A stretch of 64,000 nt of DNA from an uncultured Rhizobiaceae group bacterium (GTDB lineage: Bacteria > Pseudomonadota > Alphaproteobacteria > Rhizobiales > Rhizobiaceae), in assembly GCA_937958815.1 (NCBI GenBank), contig CALGMR010000002.1, positions 186,001 through 250,000 of the forward strand, written 5' to 3'. The notes beneath the pieces were generated by a model. It made no database searches. It had not been told where the DNA came from and saw nothing but the letters and a program-made list of their open reading frames with translations. Both the position numbers and the translations under genes were made by a program. The stretch's first letter is position 1, and every line of letters begins with the position of its first letter. Of this stretch, positions 56,581-63,790 are shown one piece after another.

Positions 56581-56747
56581 ACTTTCGTTCGTGAAGAAAA
56601 TTTCCACAATTTGAGACTTTTGGAAACAACCAACAGATTCACACCAATGGGAGCTGACGGGAATAAATCGGGAGTGTTCTGTTTGGAGCATTGTGCTAAT
56701 TATTTTGTTCTTCGTTTCATATTCACGAGCGTATTTTGGCATACCTA

Positions 56748-57722
56748 ATGAACGACACCGCAATCAGAGCTGTATTGTTTACAAACCTTCAGTCGGTTGC
56801 AGTCCCATTTGTCAAAGCATGGTGTGAATCGGGAAACAGTATCGAAGGCGTAGTTGCGGAAGAGCGTTCTCGAAAGGTTTTTGAAAAGTCCGAAAAGCAT
56901 GCACTTTTTAGTCCCCAGTGGTCATGGAACAAGAGTCTCGCTCGATACGCACCGAGCGCAGACATCACTTTTCTTCCAAACGAGTCCAAATGGGATCATT
57001 GGTCGAAGATCGCGGATCGTTACGAAGCCGATATTCTCATTTCCATACATTTTATGAGCAAGATCCCCAATCACGTGCTTGGATCATTCCCAATGGGTGG
57101 AGTGAATTTTCACCCCGCCTTGCTCCCCCAATATGCGGGTGTTTGGCCGATACGTCAGATGATTGCGGACAACACGTATCAGAATTCGGCAGGTGTTACC
57201 CTTCACGTAGTCACCGAAAAATTTGATGAGGGCCCCATTATCGCACAGGCGCTATTTATGGAGTCGGCATGGGAAAGCGAAAGGGCATTTGGATCGTCTA
57301 TAGCGGGGGCTATTGCCCAGCTTTCCTCCACTTCCCTGATTGATTGGTGTCGCGGAAAGCGCGAATCTGTTCAACAGGATTTCACAAAACGCTCTTGGGC
57401 TGGACTGAGCAATACGCCATTGATTGTTGAAACGGACTGGACGTTTGAACAATTGCTCGTTGCAAACCGTTTTCTTTATAGGAAACCGGGTCTTGCAGTT
57501 AAGATAGAGGGAGAGGGAGTCAGCCTCTTTCCAAAAATTGAGCGAATTGGTGATCCAACTGGACAGGCAGCAATTGTTGCAAATAACAAAATCGAGTTTG
57601 ATATCTTGGATGCAAAAGTGTCATCCAAGCCCGCTAGTCGGTTGGCCAAACCCTTCTTAAAACTATCGCACCGTATGAAGCGGATTACGTCACACCCCAT
57701 TTTACCCAAAACCATTAGGTAG
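56748..57722 (+). CDS. Formyltransferase-fold protein
   Basis: 324-residue protein with an N-terminal formyltransferase-type fold. The N-x-H-x-D catalytic set is intact: Asn120 and His122 in VNFHPALLPQYAG, and Asp160 in EKFDEGPI. It would transfer a formyl group from N10-formyltetrahydrofolate to an amine, as in methionyl-tRNA formyltransferase or in sugar N-formyltransferases of O-antigen synthesis. The C-terminal part (from about 215) is unlike the standard fmt C-terminal domain. The start could also be TTG 56736. It opens the accessory RiPP-like region; whether it belongs to it is inferred. Confidence 0.8.
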   Translation: MNDTAIRAVLFTNLQSVAVPFVKAWCESGNSIEGVVAEERSRKVFEKSEKHALFSPQWSWNKSLARYAPSADITFLPNESKWDHWSKIADRYEADILISIHFMSKIPNHVLGSFPMGGVNFHPALLPQYAGVWPIRQMIADNTYQNSAGVTLHVVTEKFDEGPIIAQALFMESAWESERAFGSSIAGAIAQLSSTSLIDWCRGKRESVQQDFTKRSWAGLSNTPLIVETDWTFEQLLVANRFLYRKPGLAVKIEGEGVSLFPKIERIGDPTGQAAIVANNKIEFDILDAKVSSKPASRLAKPFLKLSHRMKRITSHPILPKTIR

Positions 57723-57850
57723 GTCGATTTTTATTCAAAGTGGGAAATTGATTAAGTTTTGGCCATGGCAGAGCTCAGTGGCTTTCACCTATCCTGCAAT
57801 CTCGCCTATGTGATATACGTTGGTCATTGCAGAAGTTCAGGAGGTTAGGA

Positions 57851-58126
57851 ATGGTTTCAGCAGATCATATTCTTAAACTATCGGAAGAAATATCCTTTCA
57901 GTCGTTGGGCGAAAACGAAGGTGGTGTCATTCTGGAGTTACAAGATGGTCAACTTCACACGTGTAATGACACAACCGTCGCATTTTTGAATTTACTTGAT
58001 GGACATCGTACGATTGCTCAGATTGCCACGAAAATGAGTGAGGAATTTGAAGTGCAAGACGACGTGCTGATTGTGGATCTTCAGGAACTGTCTTCCAAAT
58101 TACTTAAAGAAGGCATCGTTGTTTGA
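57851..58126 (+). CDS. PqqD family RiPP recognition element (RRE)
   Basis: 91-residue PqqD-like winged-helix protein. It has beta strands (GVILELQDGQLHTCNDTTVAF), then helices with LNLLDGHRTIAQIATKM and DLQELSSKLLKEGIV. PqqD proteins and lasso B1-type RREs bind the leader peptide of a ribosomal precursor. AGGAGG at 57839-57844 stands six bases before ATG 57851, the strongest ribosome binding site of the region. Its stop overlaps the TTG start of the B2-like gene (TTGA, 58123-58126), linking the two in translation. Confidence 0.87.
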   Translation: MVSADHILKLSEEISFQSLGENEGGVILELQDGQLHTCNDTTVAFLNLLDGHRTIAQIATKMSEEFEVQDDVLIVDLQELSSKLLKEGIVV

Positions 58127-58653
58127 AATCCCAAGACCCTCAAATCAATATTGGGAATGACGATGTGAACAGTCCACAGCACACGCTTTTAGATGCCTAC
58201 TTAAAGATTTGTGTTCGCTTTTGGGCATTGAAAATACCCTATCTGGCGAAAACGGATAAACTCGAAACTTTGATTTCAAAATGCGAGCCCAACACCACAA
58301 ACACATTTTGGGGCATTCCGGCGAGCAGAATTAGGCGACGTGTTCGCCGAGCAACTCGCAAACCATACTTCATGCGTCACCGACGTTGTCTCAGAGAAGG
58401 TTTGTTGCTTTATCGTTTTCTTACATTAGCTGGATACAACCCCACGATACATTTTGGCATCGATCGAACGAGCATCGAAAGCGAAATCATGAGTGCCCAT
58501 TGTTGGGTTAAGTGCGATGATGAAATATTTCTACCACCGGATGAAAACACAATTGAAATCGCGCAATATTCAAAACAAGGGCGTGTCACTGGTGTTCAAA
58601 ACGTGCGCTTAAACCATTTGTCCGTCAGCGACAGTGCTGAGGTTAAATCTTGA
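58123..58653 (+). CDS. Lasso-type B2 protease (transglutaminase-like fold)
   Basis: 176-residue protein resembling the B2 leader peptidase of lasso peptide clusters (PF13471-like). Catalytic Cys89 (RRCLREGLLLYRFL) and His126 (SAHCWVKC) are conserved. The third acid is not certain; E134 or D140 are candidates. B2 cleaves the leader from the precursor bound by the RRE. It starts with TTG overlapping the PqqD stop and ends overlapping the kinase TTG start. A B1 cyclase gene, normally required to close the lasso ring, is not present in the window. Confidence 0.82.
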   Translation: MKSQDPQINIGNDDVNSPQHTLLDAYLKICVRFWALKIPYLAKTDKLETLISKCEPNTTNTFWGIPASRIRRRVRRATRKPYFMRHRRCLREGLLLYRFLTLAGYNPTIHFGIDRTSIESEIMSAHCWVKCDDEIFLPPDENTIEIAQYSKQGRVTGVQNVRLNHLSVSDSAEVKS

Positions 58654-59663
58654 AACGCGCATGTAAATTCAATGGTCTTTCAATTTTCATTGAGGCCGAT
58701 GATGCTGAACTGCTTGATGCACTAGACGCCTATTTGCCCGTTTCAAAGTTCTCTCTAGAAGATAGTTTCAACGCATCGATTGAATTGGTGCGTGAACCAC
58801 CTGTAACGAGCCAATCAAAACCTATCGTCGACTGCAAATTGTTAGACCAAGTTGAACTGGCACCTGAAGTTACTCAAACACTTTGGCAAGGTGAAAACGC
58901 ATATCATCTCACAGTAGATCACCAATTTAGCTTGACGCTTTGCGCCGAAAGAAATTCGGCAAGCATGAAGATAGGGCAGTCTTGTTTAAGCTTGGCTCTG
59001 TTTTCTGGGCTGCTCTTTGCAGTTGACTTTGCCTTATGGCGCTGCGGTCAATATTTGTTGCATGCTGCTGCTGTGACTCTGCCTTGGTCTCAGAAAAGTT
59101 GCGCTGTTATCTTTGCGCCCAGCGGTCACGGTAAAACGACAACGACTCTGAGCTTGGCAGCGGATGGATATGGTTTTATTACCGATGACGCCGTGGTCCT
59201 TTGCAAAAGTTCAGCCACGCAAGAGCCAGCCATGACTGTTTGGGGATTGCCACGAGATCTAAAAGTGCACACCAAAACGGCCAATTTGCTTCCGGTGCTC
59301 GCGCCATTGCTCACCAATATCTGGAACATTGACGATGAGCAGAGTGTTGCAATCGCTACACTGCCTCAAATTGGAATCAAAACCGTACGTCACAATGCAG
59401 AGCCAGACGTTTTAATCCTACTCGGTCCACGCAATGAACGGGATCATCAACTCTTAGAAATTTCCAAAACCGAGTTTCTTATGGATGTGATGAAAGACAA
59501 TTTACGCGCCAGCGGAGAAATGGGGGGCAAAAAAACATCAGAGCAGTTCGAAACACTAAGCGCTCTGGTGTCATTAAAACCAACGTTCAGCCTAAGCGTT
59601 GGCAATAATATAAACAGTCTCGCGAGCTACTTAACCCGCGAGTTACAATTCATACAAAAATGA
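58650..59663 (+). CDS. HPr-kinase-like protein of RiPP clusters
   Basis: 337-residue protein with the HprK/PEP-carboxykinase type P-loop APSGHGKTTTTLSLA (Gly159, Gly161, Lys162, Thr163) and the acidic FITDDAVVL (Asp179, Asp180). The N-terminal 140 residues are a separate domain without a recognised fold. Related kinases in lasso peptide clusters phosphorylate the precursor's C-terminal Ser. Starts with TTG overlapping the B2 stop (TTGA, 58650-58653). It converges on the leader-bearing gene with 18 bases between. Confidence 0.82.
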   Translation: MKRACKFNGLSIFIEADDAELLDALDAYLPVSKFSLEDSFNASIELVREPPVTSQSKPIVDCKLLDQVELAPEVTQTLWQGENAYHLTVDHQFSLTLCAERNSASMKIGQSCLSLALFSGLLFAVDFALWRCGQYLLHAAAVTLPWSQKSCAVIFAPSGHGKTTTTLSLAADGYGFITDDAVVLCKSSATQEPAMTVWGLPRDLKVHTKTANLLPVLAPLLTNIWNIDDEQSVAIATLPQIGIKTVRHNAEPDVLILLGPRNERDHQLLEISKTEFLMDVMKDNLRASGEMGGKKTSEQFETLSALVSLKPTFSLSVGNNINSLASYLTRELQFIQK

Positions 59664-59681
59664 GAACATGAGCGTTTCTGA

Positions 59682-60083
59682 TTAAACGGCTGAAACTGAA
59701 TTCGACGTTGCATTGGCCTGAACAGCCAAAAAACCGTCTGTGGTCCATTCTTCGTATGTCGACATACGAATTCCGAGGCTGTCGTAATCAACCTGATAGT
59801 AGCCTTCTGGAAGCTTTGAGACAGCATGAGAGAACTGCGGTTGCTCAAGCAGATCTTGTGCCATAACGCCAACATAGACTGTGTCGCTCCAGTGATACTG
59901 GAAAGAATACAACTTGAGTCCGTTAGTGGCTTGACGAAGAGCAGTGATGTTCCGCTTGAGACGGCGGTCAGACACCTTCTTCACAAGAGGGCTAACGGCC
60001 GCAACTGCAGAAATTGCTGACAACTTGGAACGCTTGTCCAAAGTCGGTTTTTGATATGTTTTTTTCGTCTTGCTCACGGTCAT
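59682..60083 (-). CDS. Small protein with lasso-type leader fused to a peptidase S74 chaperone domain
   Basis: 133 residues. The N-terminus has a lasso-leader pattern: Tyr10, Pro13 and Leu15 (YxxPxL), with Ser19 and Ser25 at the places of the usual Gly and Thr. It is followed by Ala/Val-rich and basic residues to 37. From 38 on it matches the peptidase S74 intramolecular chaperone of phage tail spikes: SDRRLKRNI (Ser38, Lys43 dyad), LYSFQYHWSD, VGVMAQDLLEQ, YYQVDYDSLGI. The C-terminal coiled coil of long S74 domains is absent. AGGG precedes the ATG. It stands where a RiPP precursor would be expected; RiPP function is inferred. Confidence 0.75.
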   Translation of the reverse strand: MTVSKTKKTYQKPTLDKRSKLSAISAVAAVSPLVKKVSDRRLKRNITALRQATNGLKLYSFQYHWSDTVYVGVMAQDLLEQPQFSHAVSKLPEGYYQVDYDSLGIRMSTYEEWTTDGFLAVQANATSNSVSAV

Positions 60084-60138
60084 AATCCCTAGTTCTACAA
60101 CGCCCTTCGCAGAACATTATCAATTATTGAATTCGAAC

Positions 60139-61164
60139 TCAAGCCTCAAGTGTCCTCGCTTGTGCGATGGAAGCTCTGTACAGTTTGCGCCTCCAGGATA
60201 GACTTGATCTTTTTTCACTGCGCGCGTCTGTGATTGTTCTTTGAGTGATCAAACGTGCCGGTGCGCTTTGCAAAAAACCCGCTTGCATTTGTTTGACGAT
60301 CTGAAAGCATTTTTCATCGTTGAACACTCGGCCTGTGATCAGCAGCGCGGACACAATGATCGAGTAGGCGCCAGATTTGAGAGCAGTTTCTTTCAGTTGT
60401 GGAACATCAATCGATCCTGCATATCCTGAAACCGATTGATAAATATCTACAAGGTGCTGAAGTCGGTCATATTGATGACTGAGGGCGGTGTGTGTTGCGC
60501 TAACAAACAAAAGAGCTGTGGCATTTTCAGCGTTGCCATTTCCGGCCTCTAATACGGTTTCATAACTCACAGAAACAGCAGCGCGTAACTTTGGATTGTG
60601 GGCCAAGTTTGTATGGATTTCGACATTCATGTCTTCCGAGTGTGGAGACAACCAGACATCTTCGCTGTAGTCTCTATCAAGCCGATAATCATGCGAAAAA
60701 GGTTTAAATCCAATACGCTCCATGATCTCATTTGCAGCACGGCGTTGGCTAGCGGGAACCAAAATGTCCACATCTGTGAAGGTTCGTTCAGCGGGTGTTC
60801 TGTAAAGGCGTCTTGCGTGAGTACCACCTTTTATGATGATGGCGTCCAATCCGGATTTTTTCAGCGCATCGTGTGCTCGCAAACCTTGTGCATTCAGCGC
60901 CATTTCCCAACCAAGTTGTTCAGCACGTCGTGCTTGCGCTTCTTTGAATGATGAATATCGCCCCTCATTGAGCCCAGAAGTCTTCAAGTGTTTGAGAACC
61001 GATGGCAGCACACCATGCAATTCTGCTGCGGTTAAAATATCGGCTGGATCGTCGGAGTTTTCCCATATCGGGGTTGTTGTCTGGTTATGTTGAGGGATGG
61101 ATGCATCCACCAACCACTGTGCCTGTAGTTTGCTGAGCTTGGGATGAAGATGTTGTACCGCCAA
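60139..61164 (-). CDS. Nucleotidyltransferase family protein (PF14907 type)
   Basis: 341-residue protein of the NTP_transf_5 / uncharacterised nucleotidyltransferase family, which recurs in lasso and other RiPP clusters with B2 proteins. Core motif IIIKGGTHARRLYRTPAERTFTDVDILVP: Lys112, Gly113-114 and the metal-binding Asp131-x-Asp133. The rest is helical (ALSHQYDRLQHLVDIYQSV). Some homologues may nucleotidylate or glycosylate the precursor; the reaction is not established. It lies 55 bases upstream of the leader-S74 gene on the same strand. Confidence 0.83.
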   Translation of the reverse strand: MAVQHLHPKLSKLQAQWLVDASIPQHNQTTTPIWENSDDPADILTAAELHGVLPSVLKHLKTSGLNEGRYSSFKEAQARRAEQLGWEMALNAQGLRAHDALKKSGLDAIIIKGGTHARRLYRTPAERTFTDVDILVPASQRRAANEIMERIGFKPFSHDYRLDRDYSEDVWLSPHSEDMNVEIHTNLAHNPKLRAAVSVSYETVLEAGNGNAENATALLFVSATHTALSHQYDRLQHLVDIYQSVSGYAGSIDVPQLKETALKSGAYSIIVSALLITGRVFNDEKCFQIVKQMQAGFLQSAPARLITQRTITDARSEKRSSLSWRRKLYRASIAQARTLEA

Positions 61165-61247
61165 AGTGTGTCTCTTGCTGTTTCTGATCTTAGTTGCTTG
61201 GCCTTAAAGTGATGACCTACCGTTGCGAACCGCAACAATGGCAAAGT

Positions 61248-61463
61248 TCAACCCGACTTCAAAATTTCTTCTATGCTTTCGATTGTGGTGAGGGTCAGCA
61301 TTTCCATGGATGTTAACTCACGCCCCAGCGAGGCTTCTACAGATAGCATAATGCGCATATGACCAAGACTATCCCAACCACTGATCTGGGAAAAATGTCC
61401 CTTGCGAGGTATCTCACCCAAAGGCCTGTTCAATGCAGTTGCAATAAGGGTGTTCGCAGTCAT
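61248..61463 (-). CDS. Acyl carrier protein-like (phosphopantetheine site)
   Basis: 71-residue ACP-like protein. The phosphopantetheine attachment site is Ser32 in GWDSLGHMRIML, followed by helix III (MLTLTTIESIEEIL). The acidic-helix pattern is weaker than in fatty-acid ACP, closer to ACPs paired with standalone ligases. Its ATG overlaps the stop of the GNAT gene (ATGA, 61460-61463). Confidence 0.88.
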   Translation of the reverse strand: MTANTLIATALNRPLGEIPRKGHFSQISGWDSLGHMRIMLSVEASLGRELTSMEMLTLTTIESIEEILKSG

Positions 61464-62077
61464 GTGCCCGTTGTCTCATCATGATTGGAATTCTGAAGAG
61501 CCGACCTACTTTCCGCTAAATCTTTCCATTCGTCCCTCAACAAACCGAAGATGACAACGTCAATTAATTTGCCGTTTCCCAAATCCTTTGCATGCTGGCG
61601 CATAACGCCTTCTACTTTAAACCCGAGCGATTGATAATTGAAAATTGATGGCAAGTTACGAGCCCGTGGCAGGCCGTAGAGTTTCGTGCAAGCAGTATTT
61701 GTAAACATGTAATCACAAACGGCAGTACGAATCTCGATGACAGCGTTTTTACCCCACCAGTCCCGATTTTTAATCACGACCGTCAACTGGCCGATGTCAT
61801 TGTCTTCCATTTGGATAGTGTGGTAGCCGACAAAGTCTTCCGTGCCTTTGAGGAATATGGCCCAGCATATTCCACGCTTTCCCCGAAGAGACTTGAAGGA
61901 CTTTCTCCATTTTTTTTCGGTCATCCCCACAGTCTGCACACCTAGCGTTCGCATCAACTCAATATCTTTTGTCCACGAGAACGTTTCACGAGCCAATTGA
62001 AGAGCCGTCCAGCGCTTTAGAACAAAGCGTTCGGTCTCGATTGTAATCGGCTCAATCTTATCATTGAAAAACAGCAC
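61460..62077 (-). CDS. GNAT acyltransferase, RimJ/PseH-like
   Basis: 205-residue GNAT of the RimJ/PseH type: an N-terminal strand (TIETERFVLKRW), KNRDWWGKNAVIEIRTAVCDYMFTNTACTKLYGLPRARNLPSI and NYQSLGFKVEGVMRQH. With the ACP and AMP-ligase genes on either side it may take an acyl or aminoacyl group from the carrier protein instead of acetyl-CoA; that is inference. It starts 33 bases after the ligase gene stop. Confidence 0.8.
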   Translation of the reverse strand: MLFFNDKIEPITIETERFVLKRWTALQLARETFSWTKDIELMRTLGVQTVGMTEKKWRKSFKSLRGKRGICWAIFLKGTEDFVGYHTIQMEDNDIGQLTVVIKNRDWWGKNAVIEIRTAVCDYMFTNTACTKLYGLPRARNLPSIFNYQSLGFKVEGVMRQHAKDLGNGKLIDVVIFGLLRDEWKDLAESRSALQNSNHDETTGT

Positions 62078-62110
62078 GGTTTGTTCTTACAATTTGGCCC
62101 GTAACGGGAC

Positions 62111-63691
62111 TTAGGTTTCAACTTGATTCAACATCTGCTCCTGAACAGATTTCCGGTCTAACTTGCCCCTAGAGGTTTTGGCAAGGCTATCAACGATCCA
62201 GATCAATGTAGGCACCGCCTCTTTGTGAATTTGAGTGCGACACCAAGACTGCAGGGCGGCGGCACTAAGTTCGGTCTCTTTATTCAAAACAACCGCTGCT
62301 GCCACGACTTCACCTGAAATGGGGTCAGGAGCAGCAAATGAACAGGCCTCTGAAACATCAGGATGGCGTTCCAGCAATTGATCAACTTCCTCAATTGAAA
62401 CTTTGATACCCGCACAATTGATTTGGTTTTTAAGTCGGCCAACGATACGGAGTTGTCCTTTTGCATCCAATTTCCCAAGATCACCTGTTAGAAACCATCC
62501 ATCGCGAAACGTGTTTTGAGTGTCTTTTTCGTTTCCAAGATATCCCGTCATAACCGAAGGACTCTTAATCAGAATTTCACCCAATTCGTCGGGTTCGGGA
62601 GTGGTGCTTATTGTTCCATTATCAAGCAGAATTGCAAATTGGCCACCCCATGGTCGTCCGACTGAACCAGTAACAAAGTCGGCTTCAGTACCAGAAATTC
62701 CAGATATCCAGTTTGAGGTTTCTGTCATCCCATACATGTTGAATGTTTCTGCCGCACCTCCCCACTTGTCAATTGCGCGCCATAGATCAGAAGAAACGGG
62801 TTCTGAGCCAAAATGTATTCGTTGCAGGCAATCTGTTTTGGGGGGTGGGGAAAGTTTGAGCGCCATTCGCCACAGTGAAGGAACCGATGACAGAAACGTA
62901 ATCTCCAATTCGTCAATCAATGATCCCAACTTTGAAATTCCATCAATGTCTTTCGTGGCTCCTAAATGAACTGTTCCACCCGCAAACAATGCGGTGAGGG
63001 TGTTTCCAATCAGTCCGTGCCCAAAATGCAAGGGCAACAAAACAAGTGTCTTACTGAGCGTAGAAGTGCCGATGTTTGAAATGTTTAGATCCATGCGGTT
63101 GAGAAACGCAGTCTCTGAGATGGCAACGCGCTTAGGTGTTCCAGAAGTTCCAGACGTCACAAGAACCAACAAAGTGCTTTGGTCAATGGTTGCACTTGAG
63201 ATCAATGTATCTTTTGCGGGGTGGGTCGACGGCGAATTGGTGTAGACCTTACCGTCGATTAGGATCAAAGAGGGAGCGAGAGCATCCGCTTGATGATCAA
63301 TCTCGTTCGTTTTGTAGGTCGAGGAAATTGGAACCGCAGTGGCGCCTAAACTCCAAACCGCCAGTATGTTAAGCAACATTTCCGTTGAGTTTTCATTGCT
63401 TAAAATGACATGGCTGTTGGAAGCCGCTCCCCATGCCAGAAATTTCTCAGAGCGCGTCCCAATCTCTTTTGTAAGAGTTGCATCCGTCCAAATTTGACGC
63501 GTATTAACGTCCACAATCTTTGCAGTGGAAGGTATTTTATCAATAATATTAAACTGTTTTGCCACAAATTGGATCACATAATTGCTTAAAGAGTGAGCTT
63601 TAATGATATGAAAAAACTTTTCAATTCGCCATTGCTCATGTTCATAGGGTGAGACTGGTTCTAGGGTGCAATGTGCTAAAGCTATTGTCAC
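62111..63691 (-). CDS. AMP-forming acyl/aminoacyl ligase (ANL superfamily)
   Basis: 526-residue adenylating enzyme. ANL core motifs are visible: LVLVTSGTSGTPKRVAIS (A3 P-loop), NMYGMTETS (A5), GWFLTGDLGKLD (A7), GRLKNQINCAGIKVSIEEVD (A8 hinge) and KTSRGKLDRKSV (A10 catalytic Lys). It would activate a carboxylic acid or amino acid as adenylate and load it on the ACP encoded downstream. Substrate is not readable. It is the first complete gene of the minus-strand set. Confidence 0.88.
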   Translation of the reverse strand: MTIALAHCTLEPVSPYEHEQWRIEKFFHIIKAHSLSNYVIQFVAKQFNIIDKIPSTAKIVDVNTRQIWTDATLTKEIGTRSEKFLAWGAASNSHVILSNENSTEMLLNILAVWSLGATAVPISSTYKTNEIDHQADALAPSLILIDGKVYTNSPSTHPAKDTLISSATIDQSTLLVLVTSGTSGTPKRVAISETAFLNRMDLNISNIGTSTLSKTLVLLPLHFGHGLIGNTLTALFAGGTVHLGATKDIDGISKLGSLIDELEITFLSSVPSLWRMALKLSPPPKTDCLQRIHFGSEPVSSDLWRAIDKWGGAAETFNMYGMTETSNWISGISGTEADFVTGSVGRPWGGQFAILLDNGTISTTPEPDELGEILIKSPSVMTGYLGNEKDTQNTFRDGWFLTGDLGKLDAKGQLRIVGRLKNQINCAGIKVSIEEVDQLLERHPDVSEACSFAAPDPISGEVVAAAVVLNKETELSAAALQSWCRTQIHKEAVPTLIWIVDSLAKTSRGKLDRKSVQEQMLNQVET

Positions 63692-63790
63692 TTCTGTTTA
63701 GTTCAAAAAACTTGGTATCATTTTCTGTTCTCCACCAGCGCCTAATGGAAGGATTGGACGGATTGCATGTTAGAAAGATGTGCCAAAAGA

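Noticed and set aside
58123-60083. Standard lasso peptide cluster
   Set aside because: B2 and RRE are present, but no asparagine-synthetase-like cyclase is visible, and the only leader-bearing protein continues into an S74 domain with no clear Gly/Ala/Ser-1 to Asp/Glu-7-9 core.
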